From positions 1,798,001 to 1,862,000 of the forward strand of contig OZ244825.1 in assembly GCA_965220385.1 (NCBI GenBank): a stretch of DNA of 64,000 bases, read 5' to 3'. This document shows positions 43,743 through 52,836 of the stretch, piece after piece. The number at the start of each line of letters is the position of its first letter. Within the stretch, counting starts at the first letter, position 1. This stretch comes from PCPOR2b sp965220385 (lineage in GTDB: Bacteria; Poribacteria; WGA-4E; PCPOR2b). The notes under the pieces are model-generated. The model had not been told where the DNA came from. It ran no database searches and saw nothing but the letters and a program-made list of their open reading frames with translations. Made by a program: the position numbers and the translations under genes.

Positions 43743-45920
43743 TCACTGGTCAAACTGCTGGGCGACGAAGACCAAATCGAGGATGTTGACAACGCCATCA
43801 CCATTGGGATCTGGAGCGGACTTACCAAGTCCGTTGGCAACCTGAACCAGATCCAAGACGTTGACCTCCCAATCGCCGTTGACATCAGCGGGATTTTTGA
43901 TCTTGAGGTACATTTCACCGTCTAAATCAGGCAGTTGATGGGTGATGTTACTGTTCCCACTGGAGACCCCTGTCGCCGATTCCGGCAGGGAGATGGTTTG
44001 TTCTTTGCCGCTTCGGTTATAAACCGCCCAACCGTTTGTAAATTCACGGATATAGATTCCCTCAATGTTCTGATACTGTTGGGCTTTGGGACCGACAGGA
44101 CGACCCAAGTCAGCATCCCAGAAGGGATACCACAGGTGCCAGTGATGTGCAACATCGGGCATACCAACGGGCCAAAAGGGATACCATAACTGCCAGTCAG
44201 CATGGCTAGGCGAACCCTTCGCAATGGTATACAACACATACCCATTGGAAAGGGTGAGGCTCATGGTGGTAAAGACGCGCATCCAGCGGCGATTGTTGGG
44301 ACCGTCGGGCGGTTCGATACTCATGCCCCACCCCTCAAGACAGTTTATCTGAGGAGATCTAAAGTTTTCCTCTGACCAGATGAGGGTGCTTTCAATCTCC
44401 TTGAGTCCGTCGTGGGTATATCCGCCGGGGTAGTCGTTGCCCGTCTCCATAAAGGCACCATTGACATATTCGGTATAGCGTGTCGCTTTAGATCTGCTGG
44501 TATTAATTAGAATCAGAAAATCATCGCGCACTTGGGAGCGGACAGCGTGAAGAATATTAAGATGTGCCTGAATAATGTCTTCATCAGTTACAGAAAAAAA
44601 ATCTCGTCCGACGAAGCCAATGCCGTTATTGTTAAACCCATCGAGCATGATGCCATCAGCAAGTCCACATCGTTCAACAGCAATAATACGCTTTATGAGT
44701 AGGTCCTGCACCTCAGGTTTCAAAAAGTTAATGACATATTCATTGAAAACATTTTGAACAATCTGTCCTTCATCATTTCTGAGCCAAAAGTCGGAGTTTG
44801 GTGGAAAGGCATCAATGTCAAAGTGATTGTGCAGCCTGATATCTTCTAAGAGTACCATATTAGTATTGAGATTAAGCCACCGGCGGCGAACTTCACGGGC
44901 ATATTCAAAATCACCCGTCAACGCAGTTGCAAGTCCATAAGCCGGTTCCGTTGGGGTTATCTTCCAATACAACCCCCATTCATGCCTGGGGCTAAAAAAT
45001 AGGTCATGAAGGGCAAAGCTTTGGTCTCGTGGTAGATGATCCATATTTTGGACATGGTCCCATGCTTGGAACACGGAAGGGAAGGTACGGTTTTCGATTC
45101 GTTCTATGACTGGTGGTCCAAGCGGCGGGAAGTCACACACTTCATCATACTCAAACCGAGTCAAGTTCATTCCATTTAGCGGACTGAAATCACTGGCAGG
45201 GTTGTGTCGTATATCAAGTATCTCAAGGTTGGGGTGGTTGGTAAGCGGACTCAAGTCGCTTACCTGATTGTTTCGTAAATAGAGCCTTTCAAGGCTAACG
45301 AGGTTAGCAACCGGAGTCAGGTCACCTACCTGATTGTAACTTAATATCAGTCTTGTTAATGCTGTCATGTTGGCAAGCGGCGTGATGTCTTTTACTCGGT
45401 TACCATACAAGTCTAATGTCTGCAACTGAATCAAACCTGCCAACGGTTCAACGGTTTCCACGCCGTTACCAGCCAAGTTTAAGTGAGTCAGGTTTGCCAA
45501 GTTAGCAAGTGGGGATATATCCTCAACAGGATTACTAGCCAAACTCAACCCTGTTAGGTTAATCAACTCTGCCAACGGGCGGATATCGCGGATTTGATTG
45601 CCCCCGACATCTAGATAGCCTAAATTGGCTGCGTGTTCTAAGCCCGTTAGGTCAGCGATACCAATTTCTGTAGCTGTAAGTCCTGTGAGCTGTAATATCT
45701 CCGGTTGGGTGACAGGGGCTGCTGCTGGGATCCCAAGCTCTTCTTGGATGGCACGCTCAAGGTTCGCGTCGGGGATGTTGACGACTTGGGCGACAGCGGT
45801 GGTGGTTATGAGAAGGGTTACCGCGACCAAGAAAACCAGAAAACCAGAAAACGGGAAGACGGGAAAATCCCGCGAGGCGAGGATGCTCGATGAATCGGCA
45901 CGAGAAAGCGAGAATTTCAT
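43743..45920 (-). CDS. Secreted LRR-glycosidase-like-dockerin protein (array member 5)
   Basis: This 725-residue protein has a signal peptide ending near VAQ (residue about 45). An internalin-type leucine-rich-repeat domain (VVNIPDANLERAIQEELG cap, then about eight 22-residue repeats with LxxLxxLxLxxNxIxDI) runs to about 275. A catalytic-looking domain follows: a conserved YDEVCDFPPLGPPVIERIE linker, then a TIM-barrel-like region with VLLEDIRLH, FLKPEVQDLLIKRIIAVERCGLADGIMLDGFNNNG near 405, and NCLEGWGMSIEPPDGP near 520. A type I dockerin (DVNGDWEVNVLDLVQVANGLG, DPNGDGVVNILDLVFVAQQF) ends it. It should be exported and tethered by a cohesin, none of which is in the window. GGAGTTGCT precedes the ATG. 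Confidence 0.85.
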   Translation of the reverse strand: MKFSLSRADSSSILASRDFPVFPFSGFLVFLVAVTLLITTTAVAQVVNIPDANLERAIQEELGIPAAAPVTQPEILQLTGLTATEIGIADLTGLEHAANLGYLDVGGNQIRDIRPLAELINLTGLSLASNPVEDISPLANLANLTHLNLAGNGVETVEPLAGLIQLQTLDLYGNRVKDITPLANMTALTRLILSYNQVGDLTPVANLVSLERLYLRNNQVSDLSPLTNHPNLEILDIRHNPASDFSPLNGMNLTRFEYDEVCDFPPLGPPVIERIENRTFPSVFQAWDHVQNMDHLPRDQSFALHDLFFSPRHEWGLYWKITPTEPAYGLATALTGDFEYAREVRRRWLNLNTNMVLLEDIRLHNHFDIDAFPPNSDFWLRNDEGQIVQNVFNEYVINFLKPEVQDLLIKRIIAVERCGLADGIMLDGFNNNGIGFVGRDFFSVTDEDIIQAHLNILHAVRSQVRDDFLILINTSRSKATRYTEYVNGAFMETGNDYPGGYTHDGLKEIESTLIWSEENFRSPQINCLEGWGMSIEPPDGPNNRRWMRVFTTMSLTLSNGYVLYTIAKGSPSHADWQLWYPFWPVGMPDVAHHWHLWYPFWDADLGRPVGPKAQQYQNIEGIYIREFTNGWAVYNRSGKEQTISLPESATGVSSGNSNITHQLPDLDGEMYLKIKNPADVNGDWEVNVLDLVQVANGLGKSAPDPNGDGVVNILDLVFVAQQFDQ

Positions 45921-45965
45921 AGCAACTCCTTTATTTGATTCATGAGTTCATTGGTACATTGGTAC

Positions 45966-45971
45966 ATTATA
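45966..45971 (-). promoter_or_regulatory. Conserved -10-like box in the spacers of the LRR-dockerin array
   Basis: On the minus strand the spacer upstream of each array member carries a TCTGATATAATG-like box: TATAAT here and at 48781-48776 and 52813-52808, TACAAT at 50809-50804 and 54708-54703. Each lies 31-106 nt before an AAGGAG-type ribosome site and ATG. No clear -35 is seen. The boxes suggest separate transcription of each gene. Confidence 0.4.
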
Positions 45972-45995
45972 TCAGATGGTTGGAGGCAGATTATA

Positions 45996-48662
45996 TCATT
46001 TGAACTGCTGGGCGACAAAGACCAGATCCAGAATGTTCACTACGCCGTCGCCGTTGGGGTCTGGTGTGGACTCACCGAGTCCGTTGGCAACCTGTACCAA
46101 ATCCAAGATGTTGATCTTTCCATCACCGTTGACATCAGCGAAGCTTTTGCCTGTGAGATAGATTTCGCCGTCGAGGTCGGGGAGCTGGTGGGTCAACGAC
46201 GCAGCGGCGTTCCCTCTATCGGAGACGGGGGTCGCAGATGCAGGGAGTGTGATGGTTTGGGCGCTACCGCTGCGGTTGTAGACAGCCCAACCATTGGTGA
46301 ACTCACGGATAAACAAGCCCTCAATGTTTTGGTAGGTTTGGGCCGCGGGTCCGATGGGCTGCCCCAAGTCAGCATCCCAGAACGGATGCCGGATGTGTTT
46401 CTGGTACTGCTTTTGCCCTCCAATAGTTCCAAGCGTATAGAGGGAATATCCATCCGATAGGGTAAGGCTCATTGTCGTGAATAAACGCATCCACTGTTTA
46501 TTTCTTGGGCTATCTGGCGGTTCAGCACCAACGCCAAAACCTCTTAGGACATTGATTTTTGGTTCTCGAACATTTGTTTCATACCAGATGAGGTTGGTTT
46601 CAATCACAATAATGTCCTTCCGTGTGTAGCCGTGCAGCCGTCCTCTCTCAAGCGGGAAGGTTTCCATGAAACCGCCGTTGATGTAAGGGGCAGAGAGCGG
46701 GAGTTTCGCTTCATTGCGGTTACACAGAATCAGAAAATCGTCCGGCACCCCCTGACGAATTCGCTGGAGAATTGAGATGAGCGCCTGTTGTTCTTCTTGT
46801 AGAGTAGAGTTTGGAAGGACGGCGTGAGTTTCAGCCCACGCATCAAACATGATACCATCATACAAGCCACATTTTGAGACCGCAATCGCCCGTTGAACAA
46901 CGACAGCTTGAACTTCTGGCAGTCTAAAATCAATCAGATATGCCGTGCTGCCGGGCTTTTGCGGGATAAGGTTTCCATTTTCGTCTCTTAGCCAGCCGAA
47001 CCAATCTTCGGGATAACGACTACGGGATGCATAACTTTGTCGGAGATCGACGAGGAAAAGCATATTGGGGTTTTTGGAAAGTAGTTCCTCCCGTCGGGCG
47101 ATTGCACTGGGCAGACTGCCCATTAACTGATACCCTTGTGGGGTCAGCAAAAAACGGAGTCCAAAGGGGGTATAATGCCACCAAAGATCATGATATGCAA
47201 CGCGATCCAGATAAGGTATTGAATCATCCCACCAGTTGCCTCCCCTGTTCAATATGCCATCGTCCCATGCTAGGATAACAGATGGAAGGTTTCGATTGTC
47301 GATTCGGTCTTGAATCGGGGAGCGGGGTAGCACACAAACCTCATCGTATGTAAACGTGGTCAAAGATAGATTCTGAAGTGGACTAATATCTATGATGTTA
47401 TTTCTTTCTATATGAAGTTCTTCCAATGTGGTTAAACTAGCAAGTGGACTGACATCAACAATCTGGTTAGATACGAGGCTTAAACGAACGAGTTGGGTTA
47501 GATTCGCAAGTGGGGTGATATCGCGCAATCGCATGTGCGACAGCCACGCCGTTTTTAGTTTTGTTAAATTCCCAAGGGCGGTTATATCTGACAGTCTAAT
47601 ACCTGCAAGATTGATATAGGTGAGATTGGTCAGGTTTGCAAGCGGTGTGAGGTGCGTGATTGGATTGTCCCTAAGTTCCAGAGACTCCAATTTCATCAAC
47701 GAGGCTAATGGGGTGATGTCACGAATCTGATTGTCAGGAAGGGAGAGACGTTTCAAATTAGTCGCATGTTCCAGCCCCGTTAAGTCCGCTATCTGGTAGT
47801 CGTTCGCAGTTAGCTTCGTCAATTGGTTTATCAATAACTGTGTGATGGATGTTCCAGATGGGAGCCCCATTTCCTCACGGACAGCGCGCTCCAAGTTTGG
47901 ATCTGGTATCTCTATTTTGCTAGAAGCAAGTTCCTGCAACTTGTGAATATCAATATCTACACTCTGAAGATTCAATCCAAAGAGCGGACGAAAGTCTGTT
48001 ATCGCATTGTTAGCAATTGTCAAATCGGTCAGCTGCGTTAAATTGGCAAGCGGGCTAACATCTATGACCCGATTGTTTTGAATGTGTAGTTCCTTCAATG
48101 CGGTTAAATTAGCAAGTGGACTGATGTCCGCTATTTGATTGGAAATTAGGTTTAACTCGATCAGATTTACCAACTTTCCAAGCGGGGCAATGTCACGAAG
48201 TCTCATGTGACTCAACGTCGCACTTCTCAACTGTGTGAGGTTGGCAAGTGCAGATATATCAACATCCTTAATACCGGCAAGATTGATATAGTTAAGATTG
48301 ATCAAGTTTGCCAGTGGCGTGAGATCGGTGATTGGATTATCCCGCAGAATCAGAAAGTTCAAGTTTTTCAGTCCTTCCAATGGGGTGATGTCTTGTATGT
48401 TATTGACGGAGAGGACCAACGATCTCAAACTCGTAGCATGTTCTAGGCCGATGATGTTCTCTATCTGTGCTTCTTTGGCAGTGAGTTTTTTTAATCGTGC
48501 CATCTCCGGTTGAGTGATAGGAACTTCATCAGGTAGGACAAGGGCTTCTCGGACAGCACGCTTGAGATTGGGATCGGGGATTTCGACCACTTGCGCGGAG
48601 GCTTGGGGTATGAGAAGGGCTGCCGCGGCGAAGATGAGAAAGCGAGAAAGCGAGAATTTCAT
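45996..48662 (-). CDS. Secreted double-LRR-glycosidase-like-dockerin protein (array member 4)
   Basis: This 888-residue protein is the longest array member. After a signal peptide (FLIFAAAALLIPQASA) it has two consecutive LRR blocks (residues about 25-245 and 250-445), each starting with an IPDPNLxRAVREE cap and both containing SHMRLRDI and LTYINLAGI-type repeats. The LRR part is thus an internal duplication. Then come the linker TFTYDEVCVLPRSPIQDRID, the glycosidase-like domain (IDFRLPEVQAVVVQRAIAVSKCGLYDGIMFDAW near 595, INVLRGFGVGAEPPDSP near 710) and a C-terminal type I dockerin ending FVAQQFK. Its catalytic domain is the most divergent of the five. GGAGTTACT precedes the ATG. Confidence 0.85.
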   Translation of the reverse strand: MKFSLSRFLIFAAAALLIPQASAQVVEIPDPNLKRAVREALVLPDEVPITQPEMARLKKLTAKEAQIENIIGLEHATSLRSLVLSVNNIQDITPLEGLKNLNFLILRDNPITDLTPLANLINLNYINLAGIKDVDISALANLTQLRSATLSHMRLRDIAPLGKLVNLIELNLISNQIADISPLANLTALKELHIQNNRVIDVSPLANLTQLTDLTIANNAITDFRPLFGLNLQSVDIDIHKLQELASSKIEIPDPNLERAVREEMGLPSGTSITQLLINQLTKLTANDYQIADLTGLEHATNLKRLSLPDNQIRDITPLASLMKLESLELRDNPITHLTPLANLTNLTYINLAGIRLSDITALGNLTKLKTAWLSHMRLRDITPLANLTQLVRLSLVSNQIVDVSPLASLTTLEELHIERNNIIDISPLQNLSLTTFTYDEVCVLPRSPIQDRIDNRNLPSVILAWDDGILNRGGNWWDDSIPYLDRVAYHDLWWHYTPFGLRFLLTPQGYQLMGSLPSAIARREELLSKNPNMLFLVDLRQSYASRSRYPEDWFGWLRDENGNLIPQKPGSTAYLIDFRLPEVQAVVVQRAIAVSKCGLYDGIMFDAWAETHAVLPNSTLQEEQQALISILQRIRQGVPDDFLILCNRNEAKLPLSAPYINGGFMETFPLERGRLHGYTRKDIIVIETNLIWYETNVREPKINVLRGFGVGAEPPDSPRNKQWMRLFTTMSLTLSDGYSLYTLGTIGGQKQYQKHIRHPFWDADLGQPIGPAAQTYQNIEGLFIREFTNGWAVYNRSGSAQTITLPASATPVSDRGNAAASLTHQLPDLDGEIYLTGKSFADVNGDGKINILDLVQVANGLGESTPDPNGDGVVNILDLVFVAQQFK

Positions 48663-48810
48663 AGTAACTCCTTTATTGAGTTCATGAGTTCGTTATTATC
48701 TTGTTAATCCGTAAATCCCGATTCAGACAATAATCCGTGTAGTTCACGTCATCATTTTAATCTATGATTCAGACAATTATATTAGATCTCAGGTAGAAAG
48801 GGGAGCAATC

Positions 48811-50766
48811 TTACTGGCTGAACTGCTGAGCGACAAAGACCAGATCGAGGATATTGACGACGCCATCGCCGTTGGGATCTGGAGCGGCTTTACCGAGTCC
48901 GTTGGCAACCTGTACCAAATCCAAGATGTTGATCTTTCCATCACCGTTGACATCAGCGAAGCTTTTGCCTGTGAGATAGATTTCGCCATCGAGGTCGGGG
49001 AGCAGGTGGGTCAACGACGCAGCGTTGTTTCCCCTCTCGGAGACGGGGGTAGCAGACATAGGAAGTGTGATAGTTTGAACGTCACCACTGCGGTTGTAGA
49101 CCGCCCAGCCGTTGGTGAACTCACGGACAAACAAGCCCTCAATGTTTTGGTGGCGTTGGGCTTTGGGACCGATGGGTTGACCGAGGTTGGCGTCCCAGAA
49201 GGAGTACCATAAATGCGCGTGATGACCGACATGAATATTAGTATAAAGGACATATCCATCGGACAGGGTGAGGCTCATGGTGGTAAAGACGCGCATCCAG
49301 CGGCGATTGTTGGGTCCGTCGGGCGGTTCGATACTCATGCCCCACCCCTCAAGACAGTTTATCTGAGGGTATCTAAAATTCTGTTCTGACCATAAGAGGG
49401 TGCTCTCGATTTCCTTGAGTCCCTCGTGGGTGTATCCGCCGGGGTAGTCTTTGCCCGTCTCCATAAAGGTGCCATTGACATACTCCGCGTAATGCGGGAT
49501 CTTGTCTCTATTCGTATTGACAAGTATCAGGAAATCTTCGTGTACTTGTGAACGGACAGTGCGAAACATGTTAATCCATATATCTGGATCTGCGCTACGA
49601 TCCAAGCTATCTAACATTACGCCATCAAAGAGCCCACACTGTGCTATCCCAATGATCCGCTTGGCAAACAGATTTTGGACTTCGGGCTTATAAAAATCGA
49701 TGAGATATTCGCCAACATCATTTTGAAGTATTTGTCCTTGATCATCTTTGATCCAGAAATCGGAACCTGGTGGGAAGGCTTCAATCTCCCAATGATAGGA
49801 TAGATTCATATCCCCCAAAAAAATCATATTGGGGTTAATCTCAAGCCATTGCTGACGCACTTGACGGACATATTCAGAATTATCCTGAAGCGAAGTTGCA
49901 AGCCCATAAGTTGGTTCTGTTGGCGTGGCGTCCCAACCTATACCCCATTCATGCATTGGATTCCAAAACAGGTCATGGAGTGCATAGCGTTGATCTACTG
50001 TCAGGTGGTCTTGTCCAACGACATGGCCCCACGTCTGGAAGACGGAGGGAAAACTTCGACTTTCTATCCGTTCTCGAACTGGAGGTGGGAACGGTGGAAT
50101 ATCACACACTTCATCGTAGGATAACTTAATGAGGTTAAGCCCTTGTAGGGGGGTTATATCGTTGGCAAGGTTGTCTTTTATGTAGAGTTCTTCAAGGTTG
50201 ACGAGGTTGGCAAGTGGGGTGAGATCGCCTACTTGATTGTATCTTAATTCTAGGTATTTTAACTGTATCATGTTGGCAAGTGGCGTGATGTCTTTGACTC
50301 GGTTATTAGTAAAGTTTAATACCTCAAGTTGAATCAAATCTCTCAATGGCTCAAGGGATTCAATGTTATAGTTATAAGACAGATCTAAGGTTCTCAGTTT
50401 TGTTAAGTTGGCGAGTGGAGTGATATCCTCTACGTGATTGTGCCACAGGCTTAACCAAGTTAATTGAATAAGATTCTCCAATGGCTGAATATCACGAATT
50501 TGATTGCCTCCTAGGTTTAGAAAATCTAAATTGGTGGCGTATTCCAAACCGGTGAGGTCAATGATGCCTCTATCAGCAGCGAAGAGTCCTATAAGTTCTA
50601 ACATTTGCTGTTGAGTGATGGAGGTATTATCAGACAGTTGTAGTTCCTCCCTGATAGCTTTTTCAAGGTTGGAATCAGGGATCTCGACGACCTGAGCAGA
50701 TGCTTGGGGTATAAGAGAAACCACCGCGACTGCAAGAACGAGCAGACGAGCAAGCGAGAATTTCAT
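48811..50766 (-). CDS. Secreted LRR-glycosidase-like-dockerin protein (array member 3)
   Basis: This 651-residue protein has a signal peptide (LLVLAVAVVSLIPQASAQ), an LRR domain of about seven repeats (to residue 210), and the linker KLSYDEVCDIPPFPPPVRERIE. The glycosidase-like domain has IDFYKPEVQNLFAKRIIGIAQCGLFDGVMLDSLD near 360 and NCLEGWGMSIEPPDGPNNRRWMRVFTTMSLTLSDGYVLY near 465. A dockerin with DVNGDGKINILDLV and DPNGDGVVNILDLV closes it. Substrate and cohesin partner are unknown. The domain order equals that of its neighbours, so it arose by tandem duplication. GGAGTTACC precedes the ATG. Confidence 0.85.
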   Translation of the reverse strand: MKFSLARLLVLAVAVVSLIPQASAQVVEIPDSNLEKAIREELQLSDNTSITQQQMLELIGLFAADRGIIDLTGLEYATNLDFLNLGGNQIRDIQPLENLIQLTWLSLWHNHVEDITPLANLTKLRTLDLSYNYNIESLEPLRDLIQLEVLNFTNNRVKDITPLANMIQLKYLELRYNQVGDLTPLANLVNLEELYIKDNLANDITPLQGLNLIKLSYDEVCDIPPFPPPVRERIESRSFPSVFQTWGHVVGQDHLTVDQRYALHDLFWNPMHEWGIGWDATPTEPTYGLATSLQDNSEYVRQVRQQWLEINPNMIFLGDMNLSYHWEIEAFPPGSDFWIKDDQGQILQNDVGEYLIDFYKPEVQNLFAKRIIGIAQCGLFDGVMLDSLDRSADPDIWINMFRTVRSQVHEDFLILVNTNRDKIPHYAEYVNGTFMETGKDYPGGYTHEGLKEIESTLLWSEQNFRYPQINCLEGWGMSIEPPDGPNNRRWMRVFTTMSLTLSDGYVLYTNIHVGHHAHLWYSFWDANLGQPIGPKAQRHQNIEGLFVREFTNGWAVYNRSGDVQTITLPMSATPVSERGNNAASLTHLLPDLDGEIYLTGKSFADVNGDGKINILDLVQVANGLGKAAPDPNGDGVVNILDLVFVAQQFSQ

Positions 50767-50833
50767 GGTAACTCCTTTGTTTGGTTCATTAGTTCATTGG
50801 TTCATTGTATTAGATGGTGGAAGTAAGGTTGTA

Positions 50834-52770
50834 TTACTCGCTAAACTGTTGTGCGACGAAGACCAAATCGAGGATGTTGACAACGCCATCACCATTGGGA
50901 TCTGGAGCGGACTTACCAAGTCCGTTGGCAACCTGAACTAGATCCAAGACGTTGACCTCCCAATCGCCGTTGACATCAGCGGGGTTTTTGGCTTTGAGGT
51001 AGATTTCGCCGTCAAGATCGGGGAGCAGGTGGGTGATGCCCCCTTTACCACTGGAGACACCCGTTACGGATTGTGGCAGTGAGATTTCTTGGGCTTTATA
51101 ACTTCGGTTATAGACCGCCCAGCCGTTGGTGAACTCGCGAATAAATAGTCCATCAATGTTTTGATGCCGTTGGGCTTTAGGTCCGACAGGACGACCGAGG
51201 TCAGCATTCCAGAAGTCGTACCATGTGTGAATGTGGTCATTGCCTCCGAAATCGCTATGACCAGCGGTGTAAAGGACATATCCATCGGAGTGGGTGAGGC
51301 TGAGCGTGGTAAAGAGGCGCATCCAGCGAAGGTTGTTAGGTCCATGGGTTGGTTCAACCCCAATCCCTTCACCTTCAAGAGAGTTAATTCGTGGTTCTCT
51401 GAGATTCTGTTCAACCCAAGAAAGGACATCTTCTAACTGCTGAAGTTTAGCGCGGGAGTATCCACCGATATAATCTTTGCCGGTTTCCATAAAGATACCA
51501 TTTATGAACTCTGCATAGCGGGTGGGCTTTGTTTCGTTTGCGTTGATGAGTATCAAGAAGTCATCCCGAACTTGTAAGCGGACCCTACGGAAAATATTGC
51601 GAAGTGCGTGGATAATCTCTTCATCGGAGACGGGATACAACTCCCGCCCCGAGAAGTTTAAGCCGTTGTTATTGAAATCATCAATAAAAACACCGTCATA
51701 AAATCCGCAACGTGAAACAGCGACGATACGATCTACCATCAACTGTTGGACTTCAGGTTTTATAAAATCGATCAGGGGTGCCCCTGTCCATTTTCTGAGA
51801 ATTTCACCGTTGGCATCTTTCAACCAGAAATCGGAATCGGGTGGAAATTGGTCGTCAAAGTGATGTGCCATGACAAAAACACCGAGCAAAAACACGATGT
51901 TAGGATTTTGGTCAAGTTGTTGTTGTCGGAATTCATATGCAAGGGGTAAATTGCTTGCTAACTGCCTTGAAACACCAGGTGTCGGCTCGTCCAGGGTTAT
52001 ATTCCATGATGTCTCTTGTATTCCTTCCCAGTTTAGATCATGCAGCGCGCTGCGTTGTTCCTGTGTGAGGTGTTCGTGACCAAGGACTCGCCCGAATTGA
52101 ACAATGGAGGGAAACGTTCGATTTTCTATGCGTTCTGCAGGTGAGGGTAGGAATGGCGGAATCTCACAGACTTCATTATAGCGAAACTCGGTGAGATTTA
52201 GGTGCTGAATTGGCGTAAAATCGGTAACAGGGGTTTCTTGAACCCTGAGTATTTCTATATTGGTGAGATTTGCCAATGGCGAGAGATCAGAGATAAGTGT
52301 CCCGTTGAGGTGAAGGCGATACAATTTTGTAAAATTGGCGAGTACGGAAAAGTCTGTTATCGTTTTGATATTGGCTAAGGAGAGAGTTTTCAGATTGACG
52401 AGTTTAGCCAATGGGGAGAGATCGGCAATCGGATTTCCATCGAGCGTGAGGACGCGAAGGTACACAAGATTTTCCAATGGAGATAGATCCGTTATGTGAT
52501 TGCCTCGAAGTGCAAGATGCTCTATATATTCTGCATGTTCTATGCCGGTTAAGTCAGCGACGCCTTTGCCCCATACAGAGAGTTCTTGTAATTGTTCGAT
52601 TCCGTTTTGAGTGATTGGTATTCCATCGGGCAGTTGGAGAGCCGCTCTGACAGCCTCTCTGAGGTTTGGATCAGGTATCTCAACGACTTGAGCAGGGGCT
52701 TGGGTTATAAGAGAAACGACCGCGACTGCGAAAACGAGAAAACGAGAAAACGAGAAAACGAGAATTTCAT
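50834..52770 (-). CDS. LRR-glycosidase-like-dockerin protein (array member 2), out of frame through an 8-bp repeat
   Basis: From ATG 52770 the frame starts MKFSFSRFLVF and reaches TAA within 25 codons. The rest of the gene, from AVAVVSLITQAPAQVVEIPDP onward, is open and intact but displaced by 2 nt. The cause is four copies of an 8-bp unit at 52733-52764; removing one copy would restore a normal signal peptide in frame with everything downstream. The rest shows LRRs, the FRYNEVCEIPPFLPSPAERIE linker, the FIKPEVQQLMVDRIVAVSRCGFYDGVFIDDFNNNG core and a dockerin. It is either a phase-variable OFF state or an early pseudogene. Unassisted gene calling would start at TTG 52477 and miss the signal peptide. 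Confidence 0.75.
52733..52764 (-). repeat. 8-bp simple-sequence repeat, TTCTCGTT x4
   Basis: On the minus strand the unit TTCTCGTT occurs four times in a row immediately after ATGAAA of array member 2, followed by TTCGCAGTC. Each unit gain or loss shifts the frame by 8 nt. Three units would put the signal peptide and gene in frame; four do not. Other members carry degenerate versions (TTCTCGCT, TTCTCGTG) here. Confidence 0.85.
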
Positions 52771-52836
52771 GGTAGCTCCTTTGTTTAGTTCATGAGTTCG
52801 TTGGCACATTATATCAAATAGCAGAGCGAAGTAATA

